Source: Pseudomonas crudilactis
GTDB lineage: Bacteria; Pseudomonadota; Gammaproteobacteria; Pseudomonadales; Pseudomonadaceae
DNA: 64,000 nucleotides
NCBI RefSeq assembly: GCF_013433315.1
Contig: NZ_WXVV01000006.1
Coordinates: 62,001-126,000 of the forward strand
Direction: 5' to 3'
The first letter of the stretch is position 1. The number at the start of each line of letters is the position of its first letter. Made by a program: the position numbers and the translations under genes. The notes beneath the pieces are model-generated. The model was not told the DNA's origin. It saw nothing but the letters and a program-made list of their open reading frames with translations, and made no database searches. Below, piece after piece: positions 17,599 to 26,365 of the stretch.

Positions 17599-18225
17599 AT
17601 GAACTCCGTTTTTATTGTCGACGATCACCCGGTCATCCGTCTCGCCGTTCGAATGCTGCTGGAACATGAAGGCTACAAGGTCGTCGGCGAAACCGACAAC
17701 GGGGTCGATGCCATGCAAATGGTGCGCGAGTGCATGCCGGACCTGATCATTCTCGACATCAGCATTCCCAAACTCGATGGCCTGGAGGTTCTTGCCCGTT
17801 TCAACGCCATGAGTTCGCCGCTCAAAACCCTCGTGCTGACTGCCCAATGTCCGACGTTATTCGGTATTCGTTGCATGCAGTCCGGTGCTTCCGGGTATGT
17901 CTGTAAACAGGAAGACTTGAGCGAACTGGTCAGTGCGATAAAAGCGGTGCTGTCCGGTTACAACTATTTCCCCAGCCAGGCGTTGAATCCGGTTCGCAGC
18001 GACGATATCCGTTATGCGGAACTGGAACTTTTCAAATCCGTCAATGATCGCGAATTAATGGTTTTGCAGTTATTTGCCCAAGGCCGTACCAACAAGGAAA
18101 TAGCCAAGGGCATGTTTCTCAGCAATAAAACGGTCAGTACCTATAAAAAACGCCTGATGCAAAAACTCAAAGCCAAATCCCTTGTAGAACTTATCGAGAT
18201 GGCCAAACGCAACGCACTCGTGTGA
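17599..18225 (+). CDS. BvgA/EvgA-like response regulator (LuxR output)
   Basis: 208 aa. The receiver domain (1-120) has FIVDDHPVIRLAV, the acceptor Asp in LIILDISIPKLDG, and Lys in GYVCKQED. The C-terminal LuxR domain (145-205) has NDRELMVLQLFAQGRTNKEI and NKTVSTYKKRLMQKL. The close match of receiver motifs to BvgA/EvgA and the following BvgS-like kinase define a phosphorelay pair. Overlaps the kinase start by 4 bases. Targets unknown; no fimbrial or toxin genes are adjacent. Confidence 0.9.
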   Translation: MNSVFIVDDHPVIRLAVRMLLEHEGYKVVGETDNGVDAMQMVRECMPDLIILDISIPKLDGLEVLARFNAMSSPLKTLVLTAQCPTLFGIRCMQSGASGYVCKQEDLSELVSAIKAVLSGYNYFPSQALNPVRSDDIRYAELELFKSVNDRELMVLQLFAQGRTNKEIAKGMFLSNKTVSTYKKRLMQKLKAKSLVELIEMAKRNALV

Positions 18226-21200
18226 GACCCCGCATGCCCAGTCGTTTAAAAGACTATTTAATTGCATTGAGCACAGGCCTGTACCTGAGTGCCAATGTGT
18301 TTGCCATGCCCGTTGATTCACCGGACTATGCCTTGCTCAGCCGATCGGCAGGCGAGCCGGTGCCGGTTGTATTGGAACAGTCTCAACGACAGTGGCTGCA
18401 AACACGCGACGAATTGATACTCGGAACCTCCGCTCCTGACTATCCACCCTTCGACATGACCGTCAGCGGTCGTGATTATGAAGGCCTTACCGCCGACTAT
18501 GTCGGGCTTGTCGCTCAAGCCACCGGTTTGCCGATCAGGGTCAAACGTTTTGCCTCCCGGGAGGCTGCCATTCGCGCTTTGGTCGATGGTCAGATTGACC
18601 TGCTCGGGACAGCCAACGGCTATGAAGCCGCCAATGCCAACCTTGCGCTGTCCGAACCGTATGCCAACGATCAACCTGTGCTCGTTACCCGCGAAGGTGA
18701 AACCCGCAGCCTGAGTAAAGGCCTGGCGGGATTGCGCCTGAGCATGGTCTATCACTATCTGCCTCTGCACGAGGTCAAGGCGCTGTATCCCAAAGCGCTC
18801 ATCACCTGCTATCCCTCCTACCAGAATGCCATTAACGCCGTGGCGTTCGACCAGGCCGATGTGTTTCTCGGCGACACGATTTCCACCCACTACATGATCA
18901 ACAAGGGCTACCTCAATAACGTGCGCATGGCCAATTTCGGCAAACAGGAAGCCCAGGGATTCAGCTTCGCCGTGCGTCAAAACAATCCGCAGTTATTGAA
19001 TATCGTCGACGCCGTGCTTAAAGCGGTGCCGCGGAGCGAACGCGAGAACATCGCCAAACGCTGGAGCGCCGGCAGCGACCTGCTGCTCACCGACCAGAAA
19101 CTGCAACTGACCGAACGCGAAGAAACATGGCTGCAGCAGCATCCGGTAGTGAGCGTGGTGGTGAATGAGGCTTATGCGCCGCTGACGTTCTTCGATGACG
19201 CTGGCAATTTTCGCGGGATCAGCGCCGATCTTCTCGAACTGATTCGCCTGCGCACCGGCCTGCGCTTCGAGGTCCATCGCAGCCGCAACGACGCCGAGAT
19301 GATCAAACAGATCAATGACCACCAAGCCGATCTCATCGCGGCCTTGTTGCCGACCGCCGAGCGAGAAAAAACCCTGAGTTTCAGTCGGCCCTATCTGGAA
19401 AACTCCTATGTGCTACTGACGCGCAAGAGTGCCGACAGCCCGACTAACCTGGGTCAGCTCAAAGGCAAGCAGCTGGCGATCGCCCAGGGCAATCCCCTGG
19501 TCGAGTACCTGCGACGCGAATTTCCACGGATCCAGTTGATCGAAACCGCAGATACCTTCAGCGCCGTCTCGCTGCTCGCCAAAGGCCATGTCGACGGGGC
19601 GGTGAATTCACTGGTGATCGCCAACTACTTCATTTCGTCGCAAATCTTCGAGCGGGCGCTGCAGATCACCACCACCATCGGCACCGGTCAGGCCGAGTTT
19701 TCTCTGGCAACCGCACGTGACAACACGGAACTGGGCTCGATCATCAACAAAGCGCTTCTGAGCATTTCACCGGAAGAACTCGGCGTCATCAACGGGCGCT
19801 GGCGTGGGTACTCCAGCGCCTCGCAAAACATCTGGCGCAATTACCAGCGCCTGTTCTATCAGGTGATCATTGGCGCCTGCCTGCTGCTGTTGCTCTTGCT
19901 TGCCTGGAACGCCTACATGCGACACCAGATCAAACAACGCCAGGCGGCTGAGCGGGCCTTGAACGATCAGTTCGAATTCATGCGCTCGCTGGTCAACGGT
20001 ACGCCGCATCCGATCTACGTACGCGATCGCCAGGGTCTGCTGCAGAGTTGCAATGACAGTTATCTCGAAGTGTTCAATGCCAAGCGTGAAGACGTCATAG
20101 GCAAAAGCGTCATGCAGGGCACCCTGAGCAACGCTTTCGAGGCTCAGGCCTTTCATGCCGACTATCAGCGAGTGGTCACCGAAGGCACTGCGCTGGTGCT
20201 CGACCGGCCTTTACACATCGGCAAACGACGCCTGACGATCTATCACTGGATACTGCCGTATCGAGACTCCAGTGGCGACGTGAAAGGCATCATCGGTGGC
20301 TGGATCGACATCAGCGAACGCCGACAGCTGTTTGAGGAACTGCGTGCGGCCAAGGAACAGGCAGATGACGCCAACCGGGCGAAAAGTACATTCCTGGCCA
20401 CCATGAGCCATGAAATCCGTACGCCCATGAATGCGGTGATCGGCATGCTTGAACTGACGCTCAAACGCATCGATCAACACCATCCGGATCGCTCTTCGAT
20501 CGACACTGCCTACCATTCGGCCAAGGATCTGCTGGGTTTGATCGGCGACATCCTCGACATCGCACGGATCGAATCCGGACGCCTGAGCCTGTGCCCGGAA
20601 CGGGTCAACCTGGTGGACACAGTAGCGTCTGTCGCAAGAATCTTCGACGGCCTGGCCCGGCAGAAGAATCTCGCTTTGCAAGTCATCTTCAATCCGCCGG
20701 ATCTAGCGGTCGATGTATACCTGGACCCACTGCGTTTCAAGCAAGTGCTATCCAATCTGATCAGCAACGCCATCAAATTCACTGAGCAAGGACACATCAG
20801 AATCAGCGTCGACCTCATGACCACGGATGTGCCAGGGCGGGTTCTGATGCAATTGACCGTACAAGACAGCGGTGTGGGTATCTGTGCAGAGGATCAGCAA
20901 CAATTGTTCGAGCCCTTTGCCCAGGCGGAAAATAGCCCTCAGCAAGCCCGAAGTGGCGCAGGTCTGGGGTTGGTGATCAGTCGCAACCTGTGTGAAATGA
21001 TGGGCGGCCAGTTGCAATTGAGCAGCCAGCCCGGCATCGGAACGCAGGTCTGCGTTTCCCTGCCCCTGGACAGCTTGCCGGCACAGGCGAGCGCAGCCAG
21101 GGATGAGCCAGCGATCAAGACCTCGCAGACACCGCTACACGTTCTGGTGGTGGATGATCACCCGGCCAATCGTTTGTTGATGTGTCAGCAACTGGAGTTT

Positions 21201-21878
21201 CTCGGCCATCACTTCAGCATCGCCGAGAATGGCTGTAGCGGACTCGAGCGGTGGAAAGAAGGCGCCTTCGATCTGGTGATTGTCGATTGCAACATGCCTT
21301 TGATGAACGGTTATGAACTGACGCGCGCCATTCGCCAGCATGAGCTGCAGAACCGCCTCCCACCTTGCTCGGTGTTGGGTTTCACGGCGAATGCGCAACC
21401 TGAGGAAATCCAGCGTTGCAAACAGGCAGGCATGAACGACTGCCTGTTCAAGCCCCTGAGCCTGAGTCTGCTCAGCCAATGGATCGACGGCATCGCAGCG
21501 ACGTCGTCCACACCGCCATTCAACCTGCGAAGTCTGAACATGTTGACGGGCGGCAACCCCGCCCAGGCCCGGCGTTTGCTGGTTGAACTGCTCAAGAGCA
21601 GCCGCCTCGACCGACAGGAACTGCTCGCGCTGTCGCCGCAGGATGATCGCGGAGCCTTGGCGGTAGTCGCTCACAAGATCAAGGGGGCTGCACGCATCGC
21701 TCAGGCATCACGGGTGATTGAATGCTGCGATGCCCTGGAGCTCGCCTGCACGCAAGACTTGGCGACAAATGAGATCGCTCGTCGTTGCGAGGCGATCAAC
21801 CGGGCGATACTCGAACTGGAGCAAGCCTTGCAGCAGCAATTGGCATTGTCCGATCAAGGCACGATGAGCGTGCCTTAA
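18222..21878 (+). CDS. BvgS/EvgS-like hybrid sensor histidine kinase (two Venus-flytrap domains, PAS, HK, REC, HPt)
   Basis: 1218-residue unorthodox sensor. Signal peptide at 1-28, two periplasmic solute-binding (VFT) domains at about 55-280 and 300-525, one membrane helix at about 545-570 (LLLLLLAWNAYM), and PAS at about 585-700. Kinase: SHEIRTPMNAV with His near 729, N box ISNAIKFTEQG, G boxes DSGVGI and GAGLGLVIS. Receiver from about 970 (VLVVDDHPAN, acceptor in IVDCNMPLMNGYE). C-terminal HPt at about 1105-1218 with AHKIKGAARIAQ. Complete His-Asp-His-Asp relay to the upstream BvgA-like protein. Start GTG 18222, with an alternative ATG at 18234. Ligand unknown; amino acids or small acids bind such VFTs. 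Confidence 0.92.
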   Translation: MRPRMPSRLKDYLIALSTGLYLSANVFAMPVDSPDYALLSRSAGEPVPVVLEQSQRQWLQTRDELILGTSAPDYPPFDMTVSGRDYEGLTADYVGLVAQATGLPIRVKRFASREAAIRALVDGQIDLLGTANGYEAANANLALSEPYANDQPVLVTREGETRSLSKGLAGLRLSMVYHYLPLHEVKALYPKALITCYPSYQNAINAVAFDQADVFLGDTISTHYMINKGYLNNVRMANFGKQEAQGFSFAVRQNNPQLLNIVDAVLKAVPRSERENIAKRWSAGSDLLLTDQKLQLTEREETWLQQHPVVSVVVNEAYAPLTFFDDAGNFRGISADLLELIRLRTGLRFEVHRSRNDAEMIKQINDHQADLIAALLPTAEREKTLSFSRPYLENSYVLLTRKSADSPTNLGQLKGKQLAIAQGNPLVEYLRREFPRIQLIETADTFSAVSLLAKGHVDGAVNSLVIANYFISSQIFERALQITTTIGTGQAEFSLATARDNTELGSIINKALLSISPEELGVINGRWRGYSSASQNIWRNYQRLFYQVIIGACLLLLLLLAWNAYMRHQIKQRQAAERALNDQFEFMRSLVNGTPHPIYVRDRQGLLQSCNDSYLEVFNAKREDVIGKSVMQGTLSNAFEAQAFHADYQRVVTEGTALVLDRPLHIGKRRLTIYHWILPYRDSSGDVKGIIGGWIDISERRQLFEELRAAKEQADDANRAKSTFLATMSHEIRTPMNAVIGMLELTLKRIDQHHPDRSSIDTAYHSAKDLLGLIGDILDIARIESGRLSLCPERVNLVDTVASVARIFDGLARQKNLALQVIFNPPDLAVDVYLDPLRFKQVLSNLISNAIKFTEQGHIRISVDLMTTDVPGRVLMQLTVQDSGVGICAEDQQQLFEPFAQAENSPQQARSGAGLGLVISRNLCEMMGGQLQLSSQPGIGTQVCVSLPLDSLPAQASAARDEPAIKTSQTPLHVLVVDDHPANRLLMCQQLEFLGHHFSIAENGCSGLERWKEGAFDLVIVDCNMPLMNGYELTRAIRQHELQNRLPPCSVLGFTANAQPEEIQRCKQAGMNDCLFKPLSLSLLSQWIDGIAATSSTPPFNLRSLNMLTGGNPAQARRLLVELLKSSRLDRQELLALSPQDDRGALAVVAHKIKGAARIAQASRVIECCDALELACTQDLATNEIARRCEAINRAILELEQALQQQLALSDQGTMSVP

Positions 21879-21925
21879 CTATGCTTGGCGCTGAGCAGTG
21901 AGTTAAACATCATGGAGAACCTGAA

Positions 21926-24871
21926 ATGCCCAGCCCACTGCGCCCGGAACAGCGCCGGTTCCCGCTGCACGTGCACATCAGTGTCATGTTCACGTTTCTG
22001 CTGCTGCTCACCGGCGTGGTGCTGGGGTTGTTCAATTATCGCCAGACCACGCAGATCATCCTGTCGAGCAGCGACAAGTTGTTCAGCCGGATCGAACAGG
22101 ACGTCCGTCTCGACCTGTCCGCCACCTATCAGCCGATCCGCCATTTGTTGAGCCTGTTGGCGGTCAATCCCGCTACACAGGCTTTGGCCCTGGAACAACG
22201 ATTGCCGCTGCTCAGGCCGTTCAGCCAGTCGCTCAGTGATAACCCGAACCTGGCCTCGCTGTATCTGGGTTATGCCAACGGTGATTTCTTCATGGTGCGC
22301 CCGCTTCGCACCTCGGCGATGAAAGCCCTGCTCAAGGCTCCGGAAGCAGCGCTGTATCAGGTCTGGAGCATCGAGCATGACCCGCAAGGGAAAGTGCGCT
22401 CGCAATCGCTGTTCTTCGATCAGGCCCTGACCCCGATCGGCCATCAGGAAAATACCGGCGACCCTTATGATCCGCGCAACCGCGCCTGGTTCATCAATGC
22501 CCGCCAGCAAACCGAACAGATCACCACCGAACCCTACGTGTTTTTTTCAACCCACAATGTCGGCACCACACTGGCCCGGCGCAGTGGTGAAAACGCAGTG
22601 ATCGGTGCCGACCTGACGCTGGCTGCACTTTCTGCGACCCTGAGCAAACATGTCGTCACGCCCTCCACCGACATTGCCCTGTTCGATGCCGACGGTAACG
22701 CCGTGGCATACCCCGACAGCAGCCGTCTGATCGTCGACGACAGCTCCACGCATCTGGCCAAAGCGACGGACCTGAGCCCGAGCCTGCACGCGTTGCTGTC
22801 CGCAGAGCACACAGGCAAGCGACTGGAAGTCGACGGCCGACAATGGATAGTCGCTCGCAGCAGCATTGAGGAAGGTGGCCCCAAAGGCTTGCAGCTGGCA
22901 CTCCTGGTGCCGGAAGACGAATTGCTGGTCGATGCCTATCGCATGCGCTGGCAAGGCGCGTTGATTACCTTGGCCACCTTGCTGTTGTGCCTGCCACTGG
23001 GTTGGGTAATCTCGCGGATTCTGGTCAAACCGCTGCATGCGCTGGTCAAGGAAGCCGACGCGATCCGCAGCTTCGATTTCAACTTTCCGCTGGCTCGACG
23101 CTCGCCGGTACTGGAAGTCGACCAGTTGAGCGTGTCGATGGCGCGCATGAAAGACACGCTGGCGAGTTTCTTCCGCATCACCGACACTTTGGGCGCCGAA
23201 ACCCGATTCGCCCCATTGCTGCAACGGGTACTGTTCGAAACGGTACAGATCGCCCAGGCGCAGGCAGGGTTGATCTATCTGCGTGAAAGCGACAGCAGCC
23301 GTATGGAGCCATACGGATTAGTGATCAATGGCACGCCTCAGGCACTGGAAGCGTTCGACATTCAGGGCCACGACCTGCAACAAAGCAGAGGCCCGGTGTG
23401 GTTCGAACAATTGGTCAGCGCCAACAATGTCGTGAGCAATTTCGGCGTCGATCAGGCCGCCGATCTGCAAAAAGTCCTGTTGGTGATGCAATCGCCACGG
23501 GTTCATCTGATCGGCATCCGCCTGCACAATCGCCACGACGAAACCATCGGTCTGTTGATCCTGCTGGTGAACGACAGCGGCACGGCAGCCGACCTGGAAA
23601 AACTGCGCCCTGACCGTATCGCTTTCTTGCAGGCGGTGTCAGGCGCTGCCGCAGTGAGCATCGAAAGCCAGCGCCTGCAAGCCCGCCAGAAGCAGTTGCT
23701 CGACGCCTTTATTCAATTACTTGCCGGCGCCATCGACGCCAAGAGTCCTTATACCGGCGGCCATTGTCAGCGCGTGCCAGAGCTGACGCTGATGCTCGCC
23801 CAGGCAGCGGCCGCCAGTCAGGCACCAGCATTCAGTGCCTATCAGCCGAGCGAGGATGAATGGGAAGCCTTGCACATTGCCGCTTGGCTGCACGATTGCG
23901 GCAAGGTAACGACGCCGGAATACGTGGTCGACAAGGCGACCAAACTGGAAACCATCAGCGACCGCATTCATGAGATCCGCACCCGTTTCGAAGTGCTCAA
24001 GCGCGACGCCTGGATCGGCTATTGGCAGGCTCGGACCTTGGGCGGTGATGAAACCGCATTGGCTGCGCTGCGCGACGCCACACTGACGGCGCTGGACGAC
24101 GACTTTGCGTTTGTCGCGCGTTGTAATCTGGGCAGTGAAGCCATGGCCGAAGCGGATCTGCAACGCCTTGACCGTTTGGCCGGGCGCACCTGGATGCGCA
24201 CCCTCGATGACCGTCTGGGCGTGTCCTGGGAAGAGAACCGGCGTCAGGCGCGCACGCCCCCACCGATCTTGCCGATCAGTGAAAAGCTTCTGGCGGACAA
24301 GCCCGAGCACTTGCTCGAACGGGACCCGAACGAGTTGATTCCCGAAGACAATCCGTGGGGCTTCAAGCTGGATGTGCCGCGCTACAAATACAATCGTGGC
24401 GAGCTATACAACCTGAGCATCAGCCGCGGTACCCTGACCCGCGAGGAGCGTTACGTGATCAATCATCACATGGTGCAGACGATCATGATGCTCAGCCACC
24501 TGCCCTTCCCCGGCCACCTCGACAGCATTGCCGAAATCGCCGGTGGTCATCATGAAAAAATGGACGGCAGCGGTTACCCGAAACGCCTGAAGCGTGAAGA
24601 CATGAGCCTGCCGGCGCGGATGATGGCGATTGCCGATATCTTCGAGGCGCTGACCGCAGCCGATCGCCCATACAAGAAAGCGAAAACCTTGAGTGAGGCG
24701 TTGGCGATCATGGCCACCATGTGCCGTGAGGCGCACATCGATGCCGAGCTGTTTGGATTGTTCATCAACGAAGGCGTTTACATGCAATACGCCGTGCGTT
24801 TTCTCGATGCCGCGCAGATCGACAAGGTCGATCCAGCCAGCCTGTTGCACAAGGCTGGCCTCACCGCGTGA
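21926..24871 (+). CDS. HD-GYP domain c-di-GMP phosphodiesterase with Cache, HAMP and GAF domains
   Basis: 981-residue membrane sensor-enzyme. Membrane helix at 14-36, periplasmic dCache domain (about 40-330, with DPYDPRNRAWF), second helix (about 340-362), HAMP, and GAF-like domain (about 420-590). HD-GYP domain from about 595: AWLHDCGK near 654 and the complete HHEKMDGSGYP near 874. About 150 residues separate the HD motif from the canonical LTREER helix, so the domain carries a large insertion. GGAG lies ten bases before the ATG. 47 bases downstream of the BvgS-like gene, so it may be its coexpressed output (inference). Confidence 0.88.
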   Translation: MPSPLRPEQRRFPLHVHISVMFTFLLLLTGVVLGLFNYRQTTQIILSSSDKLFSRIEQDVRLDLSATYQPIRHLLSLLAVNPATQALALEQRLPLLRPFSQSLSDNPNLASLYLGYANGDFFMVRPLRTSAMKALLKAPEAALYQVWSIEHDPQGKVRSQSLFFDQALTPIGHQENTGDPYDPRNRAWFINARQQTEQITTEPYVFFSTHNVGTTLARRSGENAVIGADLTLAALSATLSKHVVTPSTDIALFDADGNAVAYPDSSRLIVDDSSTHLAKATDLSPSLHALLSAEHTGKRLEVDGRQWIVARSSIEEGGPKGLQLALLVPEDELLVDAYRMRWQGALITLATLLLCLPLGWVISRILVKPLHALVKEADAIRSFDFNFPLARRSPVLEVDQLSVSMARMKDTLASFFRITDTLGAETRFAPLLQRVLFETVQIAQAQAGLIYLRESDSSRMEPYGLVINGTPQALEAFDIQGHDLQQSRGPVWFEQLVSANNVVSNFGVDQAADLQKVLLVMQSPRVHLIGIRLHNRHDETIGLLILLVNDSGTAADLEKLRPDRIAFLQAVSGAAAVSIESQRLQARQKQLLDAFIQLLAGAIDAKSPYTGGHCQRVPELTLMLAQAAAASQAPAFSAYQPSEDEWEALHIAAWLHDCGKVTTPEYVVDKATKLETISDRIHEIRTRFEVLKRDAWIGYWQARTLGGDETALAALRDATLTALDDDFAFVARCNLGSEAMAEADLQRLDRLAGRTWMRTLDDRLGVSWEENRRQARTPPPILPISEKLLADKPEHLLERDPNELIPEDNPWGFKLDVPRYKYNRGELYNLSISRGTLTREERYVINHHMVQTIMMLSHLPFPGHLDSIAEIAGGHHEKMDGSGYPKRLKREDMSLPARMMAIADIFEALTAADRPYKKAKTLSEALAIMATMCREAHIDAELFGLFINEGVYMQYAVRFLDAAQIDKVDPASLLHKAGLTA

Positions 24872-25354
24872 TCAGCAATCGGTCAGACGCAGGAAAATCG
24901 CTGCCAGTTGCTCGATGCCGGCCTGATCCTGCTCAGCAAAACGCGCCAGCTTCGGGCTGTCGAGATCCAGTACACCGATCAGGCGCCCTTCCTTGACCAA
25001 CGGCACGACCAGTTCACTGTTCGAAGCGCTGTCACAGGCGATATGGCCGGGGAATGCATGCACGTCTTCGACGCGCTGGGTTTGCCGACTGGCCGCCGCC
25101 GCACCGCACACACCACGACCGAACGGAATGCGCACGCAGGCGATCTGGCCCTGGAACGGGCCGAGCACCAGCTCCTCGTTGCGATTGAGATAAAAACCCG
25201 CCCAGTTCAGGTCATCGAGCTGGTTGAACAGGAACGCCGAAAACTGCGCGGCGTTGGCGATGAAATCGCGCTCGTCCGCCAGCAGCGATTCCAGTTGTGC
25301 GGCCAACATGCCATAGCCTTCGAGGCCTTGGCCGCTTTGTTGCAAATCAATCAT
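24872..25354 (-). CDS. msrC: Free methionine-(R)-sulfoxide reductase (GAF-type, fRMsr)
   Basis: Reduces free L-Met-(R)-sulfoxide using a GAF-fold active site. 160 aa. The three diagnostic cysteines are in IACVRIPFG, RGVCG and HIACDS. NWAGFYLNR and ELVVPLVKEGRLIGVLDLDSP complete the family pattern. The longer open frame is rejected because the ATG at 25354 overlaps the stop of the upstream ATPase gene by 4 bases (ATGA), indicating coupling. Lies in a cluster rich in oxidative-damage functions (gpx, msrB). Confidence 0.9.
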   Translation of the reverse strand: MIDLQQSGQGLEGYGMLAAQLESLLADERDFIANAAQFSAFLFNQLDDLNWAGFYLNRNEELVLGPFQGQIACVRIPFGRGVCGAAAASRQTQRVEDVHAFPGHIACDSASNSELVVPLVKEGRLIGVLDLDSPKLARFAEQDQAGIEQLAAIFLRLTDC

Positions 25355-26241
25355 GCCTTGTGCTCCAACAATTTCAGTCCCACCCAGTAACGGGCGAATT
25401 GGTACGCGCAACGTCCGTTGCGATTACCGCGGCCAGTGGCCCAACGCACGGCGAGGATGTCCAGTTCGTCATCGCGCTGCCAGCTCAGGCCGGCCTTGGC
25501 CGCCAATTGGCCGATCCAGTGTTCGACGACGTTAAGGAAATGTTCTTGGGTAAACGGGTAGAACGACAGCCACAGACCGAAACGGTCCGACAGCGCAATC
25601 TTGTCTTCAACGGCCTCGCTGGGGTGCAGTTCGCCGTCGACGCGTTTCCAGTTTTCGTTGTCGCTTTCCTTCTCCGGCACCAGGTGGCGACGGTTGGAAG
25701 TGGCGTACAGCAAAACGTTGTCCGGCGCCTGTTCAAGCGAGCCGTCGAGCACGCTTTTGAGCACGCGATAATCACCCTCACCGGATTCGAACGACAAGTC
25801 ATCGCAGAACAATACGAAACGTTGTGGCAATTTGCCGATCTGCTCGACCACACGCGGCAGATCCGCCAGATGATCGCGCTCGATCTCGATCAGGCGCAGG
25901 CCGGCGGCGGCGTGTTCTGCCAACAACGCCCGCACCAGCGAGGACTTGCCAGTACCGCGCGAACCCCACAGCAGCGCATGGTTGGCCGGCATGCCATCGA
26001 GAAATTGCTGGGTGTTGCGCCCCAATTGTTCAAGCTGACGGTCAACACCGATCAGGTCGGACAGGCGCATGTCGAGGCTGACTTCCAGCGGCAGCAGGTA
26101 GCCGCTGCGCCCGTCGCGCTGCCAGCGCGCCGCCAGACAAGTGCCCCAGTCAATCACCGGCCGTGGTGCCGGCAACAACGGTTCGATCCGCGCCAGTACC
26201 GACTCGGCGCGTTCAAGAAAAGCATTCAATCGGGAATCCAC
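25351..26241 (-). CDS. DUF815 family AAA-type ATPase
   Basis: 296-residue P-loop ATPase. Walker A in LLWGSRGTGKSSLVRA (about 92-107), Walker B in RFVLFCDDLSFE, a sensor Asn-Arg segment ATSNRRHLVPE, and DRFGLWLSFYPF, all typical of DUF815. GTG start at 26241 is chosen because GAGGAGAAGAC immediately precedes it; the frame extends to 26307 without a better site. First gene of a two-gene operon with fRMsr. Cellular role of the family is not established. Confidence 0.87.
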   Translation of the reverse strand: MDSRLNAFLERAESVLARIEPLLPAPRPVIDWGTCLAARWQRDGRSGYLLPLEVSLDMRLSDLIGVDRQLEQLGRNTQQFLDGMPANHALLWGSRGTGKSSLVRALLAEHAAAGLRLIEIERDHLADLPRVVEQIGKLPQRFVLFCDDLSFESGEGDYRVLKSVLDGSLEQAPDNVLLYATSNRRHLVPEKESDNENWKRVDGELHPSEAVEDKIALSDRFGLWLSFYPFTQEHFLNVVEHWIGQLAAKAGLSWQRDDELDILAVRWATGRGNRNGRCAYQFARYWVGLKLLEHKA

Positions 26242-26365
26242 GTCTTCTCCTCGGGCACGTTCACAGTGATGATGACGATCCAGCGACGACACACAGATAA
26301 AAATCACCCTACCAAGCCTTGTTACAAGGCGATTCGGGAACCTCGGTATCCATACATGATCGACT

